In this document: positions 20,601 to 29,989 of the stretch, in pieces | Numbering within the stretch: the stretch's first letter is position 1 | Layout of the letters: every line of letters starts with the position of its first letter | NCBI GenBank assembly: GCA_036971475.1 | Contig: JBAIZL010000010.1 | Coordinates: forward strand, 10,401,526 to 10,465,525 | Source of the DNA: Prosapia bicincta | Lineage: Eukaryota > Arthropoda > Insecta > Hemiptera > Cercopidae | Direction: 5' to 3' | Length of the DNA: 64,000 bases | Notes under the pieces: model-generated | The model's input: the letters and a program-made list of their open reading frames with translations, nothing else | The model's database searches: none | Told to the model about the DNA's origin: nothing | Made by a program: the position numbers and the translations under genes

Positions 20601-23158
20601 TATCAAAATAATAACGTCTATATGACCTTTTGTTTATAGACATGCTCTTACCGTGTCTTCTTTATAAGTTAGCATTAATCCACACATGTTGGATCCAATA
20701 TAATTATATAAGTGATGTAAAAGCCTTCAGGTTAAGAAATATTGATAGTTTTTCAACAATTTAGTTAGTCTATTATTAATATGGTTTAATATGATTAAAA
20801 CACAATTATATTGTTGTTATTCTTTGGTTTTTCAATTTATCATTGGCTTGAAGCTTGATCACCTCCATTTGCAGAACCATGAAATCCACCACAAAACCAT
20901 TAACGCACAAAACTCTTTTTGTTACAGTAAGACTTTGCTTCAATGCATAAAGTCCTGCTACCGATATTAGGTGGAAACTGGGCAAAGCTTTTGCTCTTTA
21001 TATATTCTTTGAACAGTTCCAACTTGTTTGCAAGTTTTTTCACTTAAGAATACAGTCACTATTTGCCAAAACCTTGTAGTTTGACGAGTCGTGTCGACTT
21101 AAAATGCTAAATCATATATCCAGTGCAAATCTGAAAGCTCTTTTAAATGCTTACCTTTTGGTTATAGAAATATTGCTTTTCTGGGCTCAAATTGAAAAAT
21201 GTTAGAATCAGCCTTCTTCGACTGACACAGCACATCCCAGAATGGTAAATTACTCCTAAACATTTGTTATGCAGCTCTACGAGAAACTCCTGAAATTGCC
21301 AAAGATTAGTCCATCACTAATGAAAGTTTTTACAATCAAATTAAAAACATTGTTCTACTTCAAAATCTTATTGCAAAAGGTTCATTGATACCAGAGTGGA
21401 TGATCGGAACAGAATTTGTTCTGTTATTTTAACAAGTCATCTTTTACACCTAACCATATTCAGTGCTCACACTTTTTAACTTGGCCCAGTCTAGATTCAT
21501 GCCTGACAGTATCACAAACATTTTCAAATAAACCTCCAGACTTAGTTGTAAGGGCTGCCAACTCTAGAAAGTTACTGTTGATTCCTCTAATAAAGGGAGA
21601 GGCTGAGGCATCAGTACTCTATTCCATAGTAAGAGGATAAAATATAAAATTGTTAGCGTTAGCTTTAAGTCTTCCTCGTCACGTTCCTAGCAGACAAACT
21701 AACAGTATCAACATCTCTGGGCAAGTTTAACTAAATCATTGTTACCATACAGCTTATCTCCATTAAATAATATTTTAGTAACACGAAATATGCTCATATG
21801 ACAGTGTGGTTTCCATGTGATTTCTTTTAAAAAATATTCTGTTGTGAAGTTAAAATATTTCTTCAGTAAAACCACTTTAGCCTTGCAAGCTTTCCGCGTG
21901 ATAGAAAACTTTTCCACATCAGGCTCATGATCTCTCTCTTTAAATTAAATTCTTTTAACACAGAGACATTTTACTAACAAAGCAGTTTTCTTATATTTTC
22001 AATAAAAAATTAGTTGACAACATTTGTTTGTTGTCATTAGGAACCTCTGATCATTAAGAACTCGTCTTTTATTTTTAATTTCTGAGATAACAAAATTGCT
22101 AAAAAAAAAACAGAAAACCCGACATTACGAAAGGTCACAGCTTTTTATTATTAAAAAATAGACTAATCTACTTTAGAACAATCTTTTAGTAATTGCTAAC
22201 GTAAATAGGGGTTATGGAGGAAACAAGGCATAGGCTTGCCCTGCCAGTGCAGTTTTATGTTTGCCAGCATTGAACATGTTAATACTACCTAAATACTATT
22301 ACTGTTGCGCCTTTTCAAAATAAGTGGGTTTCTGACCCCTGGTCTTGGAGAACAATATTTATAAATTACTTGCTGCCAATTAAATTATTGTAGAGTAAAA
22401 AATGTACGGTACTTATGTATTATACAGAGGCCGCTATTGCACATATGTCATTTAAGGGGGATTAAAATGCACATTGCCCCCCCCCCTAATACAGTGCATA
22501 TAAAATGAATCAAAATCATGTCCTAACGGGTTATTGATAACTATTATTTTTGTTATTGCTGCAGAAGGTTCATTTTTATGTCTATTTGGAAATATACCTA
22601 TAAAGTATCCAGTCAGGATAGATTTGGTTGTAATGTTTTAACCAAACAAATGTACACATGTAAGGCTAGAATAGAGATCACGTGACGTCACTGGTAAAAA
22701 GTATTACTCCACAGAAGTAGACGTCTAGTTAGGTAATGTGTAAAATTACAACCAAATCTATCCCAACTGGAGACTCAATAGGTATATTTAATAGGTTATA
22801 CGTATACATATAACGGTGTGCCATTGATAAGCGGACATAGTACTTCTTAATACTTTGCACTGATTTTTTACCCAACTTTAATTTGATTAAAAAAAAAAAA
22901 AAAATGTTATTCATATGGCCTTAGGACATGTTTGATGTAGTCATTTTTGGAGACTGGTAAGAAAAATCCCTCTACAATAGTGGCCTCCATATAATACTTA
23001 AGTACTATGTAATTTTTTCAAAAATACACTGTCACTCAACATCTGTCAAGTTTTGTCTCACATTTGATAGACTTCATAAAAGGTTTACATTCAGGATGTA
23101 TATAACTTATATAACAACAATTGTTTCAGGATGGAATCGTCAGCCCTCACAGTACTGA
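5438..23158 (+). CDS. faf: Ubiquitin carboxyl-terminal hydrolase fat facets / USP9X, C-terminal exons
   Basis: Nine exons (5438-5604, 7194-7352, 7431-7531, 9250-9479, 10911-11113, 12829-12966, 16687-16922, 19511-19644, 23130-23158) have AG acceptors and GT donors. They splice in one frame (1,397 nt; phases agree at all eight junctions) to about 464 residues. Blocks matching the C-terminal region of USP9X/fat facets include [57 protein letters not shown] [31 protein letters not shown] and [11 protein letters not shown]. This family removes ubiquitin from endocytic and signalling substrates. The catalytic Cys/His USP domain lies upstream, outside the window, and this part is helical scaffold plus a low-complexity acidic tail. 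Introns of up to 3.7 kb are full of transposons. The identity is firm; the last exon is less certain. Confidence 0.9.
6033..6270. repeat. Foldback of Penelope-type ends (intronic MITE)
   Basis: GTGAATACATAAGGGCTTA at about 6098 and its inverse TAAGCCCTTATGTATTCAC at about 6206 flank a short loop, and GAAACAATCGTTCC recurs inverted as GGAACGATTGTTTC. The left flank (CTTGTAATCATCTTGAATTC) is the same end sequence seen at 2950, 58083 and 59402. It has no coding capacity and lies between exons 1 and 2. Confidence 0.7.
7194..7352 (+). CDS. faf: fat facets exon 2 of window
   Basis: It has acceptor TACTGTAG and donor ACA|GTAAGT, phase 0 at both ends. It encodes the [19 protein letters not shown] block and [13 protein letters not shown], near-identical in animal USP9X proteins. 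Confidence 0.93.
7431..7531 (+). CDS. faf: fat facets exon 3 of window
   Basis: It follows a 78-bp intron, by far the shortest in the gene. It encodes LPNPYREP and [16 protein letters not shown] and ends with two bases (AG) that join T of the next exon to give Ser before YIKKVIED, as in USP9X. Confidence 0.9.
8160..8486 (-). pseudogene. Decayed DDE (IS630/mariner-like) transposase, C-terminal part
   Basis: On the minus strand the sequence reads [11 protein letters not shown] followed by [13 protein letters not shown]. After a break come ILFTWGIF and a C-terminal [19 protein letters not shown]. These correspond to the second catalytic Asp block (QQDGA), the DFFLWG-like block and the Cys/His C-terminus of insect DDE_3 transposases. 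Several stops interrupt it and the N-terminal DNA-binding part is not recognisable. It sits in the exon 3-4 intron and has no coding role. The match rests on motif resemblance only. Confidence 0.5.
8935..9125 (+). repeat. Half-copy of the 24.7-25.1 kb palindromic element
   Basis: The run from TTTTGTGTTTTCTCTTAGAT through ACCACTGTGTGGTTGAAATA to GGTAAGTCTGTCAGTCTCCT is nearly identical to one arm of the palindrome at 24716-25065. It ends just before the exon 4 acceptor region. It is a dispersed repeat in single-arm form. Confidence 0.75.
9250..9479 (+). CDS. faf: fat facets exon 4 of window
   Basis: It has acceptor TTGTTTTAG and donor AAAG|GTGAGT. It encodes YIKKVIED, the [10 protein letters not shown] block, [12 protein letters not shown] and [14 protein letters not shown], a highly conserved helical part of the C-terminal region. 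Confidence 0.93.
9940..10035 (-). repeat. Penelope/SINE-type terminal motif (hammerhead-like remnant)
   Basis: The minus strand reads CTTGATAAGGGCAAC, a short loop, GTTACC, then AAAACGTTGCAC. The layout (CTGATGA-like core, small stem, GAAA-like triplet, AACGTT) resembles degenerate hammerhead motifs of Penelope-like ends. The core bases are not conserved, so activity is unlikely. Confidence 0.4.
10655..10720 (-). repeat. Fragment of Penelope-type end
   Basis: TTCAGTGAATTCAAGATGGT followed by TACAA is close to the reverse complement of the shared CATCTTGAATTCACTG end sequence found at 6045, 58095 and 59415. Only about 50 bp are left. Confidence 0.45.
10911..11113 (+). CDS. faf: fat facets exon 5 of window
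   Basis: It has acceptor CTAAATAG and donor AGG|GTAAGT. It encodes [20 protein letters not shown] and [10 protein letters not shown], the strongest family signature in the window. The first two bases complete the Gly codon started in the previous exon. Confidence 0.95.
12126..12330 (+). pseudogene. pogo/Tigger-like transposase N-terminal fragment
   Basis: A 63-codon frame contains [20 protein letters not shown] followed by QLDKKV. This resembles the CENP-B/psq-type helix-turn-helix that opens Tigger/pogo transposases, which normally read like a basic stretch then LT-x-KEKL-x-II. A stop follows at 12315-12317. Possible continuation ([11 protein letters not shown]) is in another frame near 12365. 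No DDE core is present, so this is a 5' fragment. It lies in the intron before exon 6. Confidence is moderate because only one short helix pair supports it. Confidence 0.45.
12829..12966 (+). CDS. faf: fat facets exon 6 of window
   Basis: It spans 46 codons in phase 0 (acceptor GATTTCAG, donor GAG|GTTAGA). It encodes [20 protein letters not shown], then [13 protein letters not shown] and ACELCPDE, matching the USP9X NNWSPPVQSNE / GYFLERSHSAR / ACELCPEE region. Confidence 0.93.
13321..16074 (+). repeat. 163-bp minisatellite, about 17 copies
   Basis: Monomers start near GTAGGGATT and contain AATTTGGCGTCCCT, GTACCTCAGCCGAACA, ACACTGTATTAAACTTTCTA and CACATCTTCTGTGTA. Consecutive starts at 13485 and 13648 give the 163-bp period. 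Copies are almost identical. The middle copies (about 14117-15440) alternate ATTAACACTC and ATTATCACTC, a 326-bp dimeric higher-order unit. The array lies in the exon 6-7 intron and its right edge cuts into a mariner ORF. Its core also occurs at the 5' end of the LINE at 45128. Confidence 0.95.
16075..16440 (-). pseudogene. mariner transposase 5' end (SETMAR-type), truncated
   Basis: From ATG at 16287 the minus strand encodes an N-terminal mariner DNA-binding domain: [47 protein letters not shown] and DWSGRP. This is the HTH region used to bind terminal repeats. The catalytic DDD domain is absent: right after SGRP the sequence becomes 163-bp satellite, and the apparent last 20 or so residues are satellite translation. 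The untranslated leader and a probable element end (TACAAGGGTGGTCCACATAG, read on the minus strand near 16430) are retained. It sits antisense in the fat facets intron. Confidence 0.8.
16687..16922 (+). CDS. faf: fat facets exon 7 of window (low-complexity tail)
   Basis: It begins with acidic [18 protein letters not shown], continues with a Pro/Asn/Ser-rich stretch, and ends with a more ordered [18 protein letters not shown] segment. Donor AC|GTAAGT leaves two bases, which the next exon completes. It directly follows the intron holding the 163-bp satellite and mariner fragment. Confidence 0.85.
17479..18045 (+). repeat. 43-bp minisatellite, about 13 copies
   Basis: The unit contains TTGTTGTATAGCTTTATATA, then GTTATGATTCATATCTGGAA. 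Starts fall every 43 bp from 17521 (17564, 17607 and so on to 18037). The only recurring variant is GCTTTATA versus GCTTCATA, present in three units. The array lies in the exon 7-8 intron. Confidence 0.95.
18046..19510. other. Intronic sequence, mostly featureless
   Basis: AT-rich intron. The one island of higher GC (18520-18640) has a 32-codon frame starting [14 protein letters not shown]. It is too short and unsupported to call a gene. Confidence 0.4.
19511..19644 (+). CDS. faf: fat facets exon 8 of window
   Basis: It has acceptor GCGTTTCAG and donor GTG|GTAAGA. It encodes a Ser/Thr/Glu-rich tail ([20 protein letters not shown]) and ends with one base of a split codon. If the donor is not used, the frame stays open another 36 codons to a TGA at 19752-19754, giving a different C-terminus. 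Confidence 0.8.
19755..22589. other. Intronic sequence without confident features
   Basis: I found no convincing gene. A minus-strand stretch at 20900-21060 reads [20 protein letters not shown] followed by FPPN, faintly like hAT-derived ZBED proteins, but it is isolated and I do not call it. Confidence 0.3.
22590..22790. repeat. Foldback MITE (GTATCCAGTCAGGATAGATT family)
   Basis: AAGTATCCAGTCAGGATAGA with TTTGGTTGTAA at 22600-22632 returns inverted as TTACAACCAAATCTATCC at about 22746-22763. The same motif occurs several times at 34790-35075 inside a larger MITE, so these belong to one family. Confidence 0.65.
23130..23158 (+). CDS. faf: fat facets terminal coding exon (proposed)
   Basis: Acceptor TTGTTTCAG leads to GA, which completes Gly with the previous exon. 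Then come WNRQPSQY and a TGA at 23156-23158. The phase is correct, but the coding part is very short and I know no conserved ending to compare. An alternative in-phase terminal exon exists at 54528. Confidence 0.55.
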
Positions 23159-24010
23159 AGAGTCAAATAAACCTTTCTGATGTGTCTTTATTCCTGTTAG
23201 AACGAGTTGAACACCGGCAGTGGGTTTTGAAAAAGTTATCTTCTTGTGATTATTTATTAGTGTATAAAAGAAATATTTTAAAATCGAATTTGTACACAGC
23301 TGAAACCGGGAATGTTTTTTTAACAACTTGAAATGACAGGTTTGTAAACAGACGAACAGGAATGACTTTAAAACAAAGTTTCAATTATTGTTATATAAAA
23401 ATAAAATAACTATTGATTTTTGATTTGTCTAATAATAACAATGCCTTTGTTAAATGGTGCTGTCTTAACACCCTGAATTTGTTTTAAATTTGATTTTCAG
23501 ATATATCGGAAATCAATTAAAGTTTTTTATCATTTTTTATTTATTTTTTATATATTTCATTGTTTATATTAATGTTGGTAGCAAACATTGTAAAGTGTTT
23601 GAAAAACATAATTGACTTAAATTGCCTTTGTTGAAACACATTTGAACAGTTTAATTTTTTTATTCATAGCATCATTTCCTATTTCCTTATCAAACAGCCA
23701 TTTTTATCGATTGTCTTTCAACGCATTTTTAAGAAAGAATTTTATATATATTTTTCCAGATATAATTCGTTTAATTATAAAATGCTTAATTTCAAAACAA
23801 TGGTTCATATTTTGTAGGAAAATACCTTATTTCTTCATTTTTATTTATTAATTATTACATTTCAGAAACATTTTAGATTACTGTAAAATATTTAATCACT
23901 TGTCTTTATATTTGTAATTGATTTGTATTTAAATATATTGTATACAACATTAGGTGCCTGTGATAGACTTAATGATCTGCATATTTCATTTTTAATTTGA
24001 AATAAATTTT
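23159..24010 (+). other. faf: Putative fat facets 3' UTR
   Basis: AT-rich non-coding sequence after the proposed stop codon. Candidate polyadenylation signals AATAAA occur at 23400-23405 and 24001-24006. Transcript data would be needed to choose between them. Confidence 0.4.
24001..24006 (+). promoter_or_regulatory. Candidate polyadenylation signal AATAAA
   Basis: AATAAA followed by a T-rich stretch, about 840 bp after the proposed stop codon. The hexamer is frequent by chance in such AT-rich DNA. Confidence 0.35.
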
Positions 24011-24528
24011 ATTTAGTTTTAAGAGTTATTTTACCCTTTACAAATTGATGCCAATTTAAAATATTTAAGTAAAAATGAGGTTATTATTTATTGAATGTGT
24101 GTGTATATATATATACGATATATACACAAATTTTCATGACAGCATGTGATCACGTGTGTTGTTAGTTTTTAAAAGTATTTCAGAATTCTATCACCAAAGC
24201 CTAGTATGCTATGAATTAATTTTATAATCTCGAATGCTAGATAAAACCTTTTGTTATATTGACAAAAGTAGTTTGTTTTTCTTGTTATGTTAATATATTG
24301 AAAATTATTTTTATCATCAAAGGGTTTTCCCTGTAACATGTCAGTGTATATATATAAGTTCATTACTATTAAATCAGCTCCATGTTGCTGATCTGTAACA
24401 TGTTGACATAACATTGTAAACACTGACAAAATTCAGTAATAAATTAAGGTAAATATTTGTTTTATCATTTAACTTTATTTTCAATTTTAGTGGTTTTCTT
24501 GAAAATTTGTATGAAAATTTCTACTAGT

Positions 24529-24645
24529 AAATATATATATAAAGAACTAAGTCAAAATACAAATACAAGAATTATAATTGAATTTGTATTTGTATTTTGT
24601 ATTCTTGTATTTGAATTGTATTTGTATTTTGACTTAGTTCTTTAT
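24529..24645. repeat. Short inverted repeat
   Basis: AAAGAACTAAGTCAAAATAC (about 24540) is mirrored by GTATTTTGACTTAGTTCTTT (about 24624), with more complementary sequence between, making a hairpin of about 100 bp immediately left of a TA microsatellite. Confidence 0.7.
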
Positions 24646-24667
24646 CAATACACAAGAATACATATTG

Positions 24668-24670
<3 letters not shown>

Positions 24671-24714
<44 letters not shown>
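24671..24714. repeat. (TA)n microsatellite
   Basis: About 22 uninterrupted TA dinucleotides between the 24.53 kb hairpin and the 24.72 kb palindrome. Confidence 0.95.
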
Positions 24715-25435
<721 letters not shown>

Positions 25436-25445
25436 ATATTTATTT

Positions 25446-25632
25446 ATTTATTATATGTTAATTGTAAGCAATTATTCCACCATTAAATGCAATCAATTTT
25501 TACTTTGTCCAACACCGGAATAATAATTTAGTGACTCGACAATCGTCAAGTGACTGAAAGATGCCTCATCACTAGGTAAAAATCAATTGCACTTAGTGGC
25601 GGAATAATTGTTTACAATTAACATATAATGAC
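25446..25632. repeat. Penelope-type terminal foldback
   Basis: TATATGTTAATTGTAAGCAA at about 25443 and its near-inverse TTGTTTACAATTAACATATA at about 25610 enclose TAGTGACTCGACAATCGTCA, AGTGACTGAAA and GGTAAAAATCAATTGCACTT. The minus-strand 3' region of the PLE at 3060-3180 carries the same blocks (AGTGCAATGATTTTACC, GGTCACTTGACCATTGTTGA). Confidence 0.6.
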
Positions 25633-25974
25633 TATATGAAGTCAGTGCAACGAAATAATAATGAACAACATTAAATGCCACAAATATGTATATATAATAT
25701 TTTTATAATAATTTATTTGTAAATTATTCAATATAATGTTTTGTGAAGAATTTTTAGGTTTGAAATAAGAAATGCACAAAGGTTTTGGCCTACTAACATA
25801 GTGTTGGCATCTCTAGTTAAACCATTACAAGCTATAACAAGTTCCTACTGAAGTTAACATAGAACAATTTTATTTTAGTTGCCCTACAGCAGATATATGG
25901 TAACCATTGCAACAGTTTAAGGTTGTACAAAAGAGGTTTTGACGACAACCAAATTGGGCAAAAAAATTCATATA

Positions 25975-27529
25975 CACTGGGTATCGTTTATAACGACCTT
26001 GGGGATGAAAATTAGGTCGCTATATCCGGGCGTCGTTATATCCAGTACCAAGCTACAAGATGGAGTGGGGAGAATTTTAGACTGAATAATAAAGCCCGGC
26101 ACGCTCTGGGTTCCCTTACGAGGTACAGAGAGCGTGCCGATGCGCTCCTAGCTTATTTTCCTAGATACGGTGAGCTCAACGGCACGCTCACTCCCAGGCT
26201 AATTGAAACTTCTCTAGTGTCGATACGTGTTTGTGCAAAGTTTTGTTTTTTACGTCAATGCTTCAGAAGAGTTTGGAGAATATCGTGTCTGAGTCGTTTT
26301 TAAATCCATCCATCCTAAGTTAACTTTTGATGCTTCAACTGTAACAATGTTTCAGGGAGTTTTATGAACAGATTTAATTTGGTTTAACTTTTATATTTTA
26401 ATGTTTTCTTTTAGTTTGAACCATTATTTGCGGCAAAATATCCGGTAAAAACGACGATCGTAAAACCTAATGTGTCAACATAAGATTGTAGTAAACAAAT
26501 GTCAGCTTATCTCGGCTATAAATAGTCTCGGACGTGACATATGTATTATCTATGTCTCCGTTTACATTATCGATCTCCGAAACACTTGGCACAAACAGAA
26601 ACAAACAAACATTCTGAGTTAAATGTTAAGTGCTTATTTTAGTATGTAATATATTTTAGTAGTAGGGTCTTTAGTTTTGTATATAAATTTTCTTTTTTTC
26701 TCTGTCGTTTTTATTGTTTTCTTATTTGTCATACAGTAATTTATCATTTGTATTTCTTTTTTTAAATTGTGACCTGATAAATAAAACAATATTTTAGAGT
26801 CTAATACACTGTTCTGATGTCACCATAAACATGTATATGTTAGAAATAAAATTATTGAGATGAAAACAACGGGCTTGATAATTAGATGCCGCGACAAGCT
26901 ATACAACCCGCATGGCGTTCCACTGCCGTCAGAGCTGGAAGTTAACGAAAAACACAGTAGTTTGATGAGATCACCAATATTGCCGCCGTGTTGAAAGTGT
27001 TAAATTAACTTAATCAAAAATGGGTTTATTATTTTATTTAAATGTTACATAATTAAAATTAAACTATGTACGTACATATTTTTAAAAAATATTTTATTTA
27101 CTAGTAAATAAGTCAGTTATTGTCCCCATTTTCCAGGCGCAACAAATGTGAAACTTTTCTTCCAGTGACACAAATTTTCTTTTTGACATTTTACGAATGT
27201 ACATACGTGTTTCACTTTCGGCTGTATAACTGGAACTGATCATTTTTGTAGTGGAACGGAAATGGAATGGGGATCACGATTCTTAGAAAGCTAAAGCATC
27301 AAGAGGATTACCGTTCGGAGAATTCTAGTGTTCCGTCGCTATACTCGATTTTTTATTTTAGATGGACCTGAAATGAGTGTCGTTTTAACCGATCCGTCGT
27401 TTTACCCGGTGTCGTTATAGGCGATGTAAAATGCATTGAACAGGTACTACAGAATCAAGGGGCCGGGAATCTACGTCGTTACAGCCGGTACGTCGTATTA
27501 AGCGATGTCGTTATATACGATACCCAGTG
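25975..27529. mobile_element. TA-flanked DNA transposon, non-autonomous, 1,555 bp
   Basis: The terminal inverted repeat CACTGGGTATCGTTTATAAC then GAC at 25975 is matched by the reverse complement of GTCGTTATATACGATACCCA then GTG ending at 27529. A TA duplication flanks both ends (25973-25974, 27530-27531), as in the Tc1/mariner/pogo superfamily. Further sub-terminal copies of a TCGTTATA-type motif occur near both ends. I see no transposase ORF, so it would depend on another element. Its interior at 26460-26595 matches, inverted, the interior of the element at 55317-56203. Confidence 0.85.
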
Positions 27530-27559
27530 TACATCCTTAAGAAATATATTTCTAGGAGT

Positions 27560-27820
27560 ATTAGAATGTTGGCACAGTGCCAAGGCACGCTAGACTCTGA
27601 ACATGAAGATTCTCAGTTCAAATCCAGCTAGACCCCACAAATTTTATAATTAAATTATTGAATAAATATTTGAAAAAACTATTAAACATAAATTGTCATC
27701 CACTATAGGTTTAAAAAAATGTATTTAAACTTCATTGGATGAATAAAAATGTATTTTATTAACGATTGAAAATTTGTACAAGATATATATCATGAGAGTG
27801 TGAGCTATTAGAAGGAATTT
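27560..27820 (+). mobile_element. tRNA-derived SINE
   Basis: The head carries a pol III A-box-like TGGCACAGTGCC at 27570 and a B box GTTCAAATCC at 27616-27625, spaced as in tRNA genes, with complementary acceptor-like pieces. The AT-rich body (about 27655-27820) recurs without the head at 59690-59885. The pairing of tRNA-like head and dispersed body is the standard SINE layout. Confidence 0.75.
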
Positions 27821-28299
27821 AATAATAACAGTGATTATTAGCTCATTAAAATTATGTTTTGAACAGAAGATACCAGCATAAAATTAGTTGGCAAAATCAT
27901 TGTAAATTTATTTTCATCTTAATTTCTTCTGTAGTCAAAACATTTATACTTTCAACAAATACATGGAATACTTAATACCTGCAAAATATTCACAAGTTAC
28001 TCTGCCAAACTTCTTCAGATGGTTTCTGAGCTCAAAATAGTTGAATAATTTGGAATTTCGGAAGTGTAAATTTGCAATGTCCATATGAAAATTCAGCTGG
28101 AAAAAAGTGGGTCACATTTACTGACCATTCCTTACACTATTATCTATAGGAATTATATAGATTAATAGTTTATGATATAGTGCTATATGTGATTTGTATA
28201 AATATTGATTAATTGAAACTAGATATTAATATTCTTGTCAGAAGGAAGGTAAATGGGGTTGTTAAAAATGGCAGAAGTTAGGGGGAAGGTAAAAGGAGT

Positions 28300-29910
28300 T
28301 TTATCTGGTGTTGAGGTTAGGAGGCTCTCTAGATTTGGTGTACCACTGATATGATAACTCCGATCTTCTCAATTCTGAAGGGTTGCAATCAAGGGGGAGG
28401 GCCTTAATTATTTTGGTGGTATAACAATCATTGAAAGATATGATGTGACTAGCAGCGTGTTGAGCGGTTAGCCTGTCTATGTTCATGGTTCCAACGTCAT
28501 GTCTGTGGCCATTCATTCTGATGCTCAGACCATCATTTGCCAGGCACTATTTACATTGCAACTGGTTTATTACATTTTTGGATGTACAAGTATGATGACT
28601 CTGAATCTTGAAGTCCTCATTGGTTGCTAGGCTATGGTAACTATTTGTTGGGATGTGTATTGGACATGTCTTGCATCTAGGTCTATTTCATGGAAAGGAG
28701 CCATGAGGAAGTTTAGGTGGTTTTTCAGTACTTGGATCTGGTAATTTTGGATGTACTAAAATATTTTTCAAATTAAAAGGTTGTTTGAACCAAATGTGTG
28801 GCGGATTTGAGAAAAGATCTTTGGTGTGGGTGGAAGCTTGAAGAATCTTGAAGCCATCCTTTAATATTTTGTTCAGCTTCTGTAGGCCTGGAGGGTAATC
28901 TGTAACTAAAGACAGTTTGTTGTCTTCCATAGCTGGTCTGGGTTCATTAGATGATTGAGCTAAGCGGATTTGATCCTCAACAAGTTGATGTGGACACCCA
29001 TATAGATATTCCCATCTCTGATTGTTACATCTACATCTAGGGTGGTTGTTGCTGTAGATTTCTCCCAGGTGAATTGAAGTGTAGAGAATAGTGATAAGCC
29101 CATCAAAAAACTTTCCAGCGTTGAGAGTCCCTGTGTCCAAATTACGAAGATGTCTATATATCTGTACCAACATAATGGTTGGTGTGTTGGAGTTTATAGG
29201 GATTCTGCTTCCATATTACCCATGTACTACAGGTTTGCGTATGACGGGGCCATCCTAGTGCCCATTGCTGTTCCTTTTATTTGCAAGTAATTCTTTCCCT
29301 CAAATTGAAAATTGTTATTTTCAAGAATGAATTTGGTGAGGTGAACAAGGAAAGTGTAGTGGGGTAAGGGTTGTCTGAGCGTTTATTGAGGAAATTTTCA
29401 AGAGGTGATAGACCATGTGCATGAGGGATGTTCGTATAAAGAGAGGTAACATCTATGGTGACCAAAATTGTTTCAGGAGGTAGAGGTACAGGTATTTGAG
29501 ACAGCCTGTCTATGAAATGATTCGTATCCTGAATGTATGATGGAAGGTTTTTCACCAAAGGTTGAATATACGAATCCATAAAGGCTGAGATTCTTTCTGT
29601 GACCGAATTACAACCAGCGATTATTGGCCTACCAGGTGGAGGTACGATATTTTAATGGATCTTTGGTAGTATGTAAAATTGAGAAGTGAAGGGGCTTTGA
29701 TTGCACAGTAATTTTATAGATCCTGAAATTTGTTCTCTAGGAGCTGTACATTTGAGCCATTCCAAGAGAGAATTGTTGTAATCTGATGTTGGGTTATACG
29801 TGAGGATCTTATATGTTGTGATGTCAGACAGTAACTTGTTTGCCTCCTTTATGTAGTCTTCTCTGTTCATGACAACCGTGGTTGAGCGTTTATCGTGGTA
29901 GCGCAAGTCG
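28300..29910 (-). mobile_element. Second Penelope-like element, different lineage, decayed
   Basis: Minus-strand pieces occur in order: STTVVMNREDYIKEANKLLS (29652-29906), a PKIH block, VTIDVTSLYTNIPH motif A (29277-29579), WYRYIDIFVIW with one Asp lost from the usual YIDD catalytic motif (about 29150), FKQPFNLKNILVHPKL (about 28780), RPRCKTCPIH with paired cysteines (about 28670), and a C-terminal RMNGHRHDVGT segment (28516 onward). Frameshifts and stops separate the pieces. The usual QYIGET-type GIY-YIG strand between the Cys block and RMNGH is missing. It is far more GC-balanced than the 3-5 kb PLE and belongs to a different PLE group. Confidence 0.8.
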
Positions 29911-29989
29911 AGGTATTACTGTATAAAAGTACTTCGTTTCTACTGACCATTTTTTCACATTGAATTTAAAGGCTTTAGTGTATCAGTGT

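Noticed and set aside
20900..21060. Minus-strand stretch faintly like hAT/ZBED proteins (KSFAQFPPN)
   Set aside because: Only a few residues resemble the family; neighbouring sequence gives no further domain.
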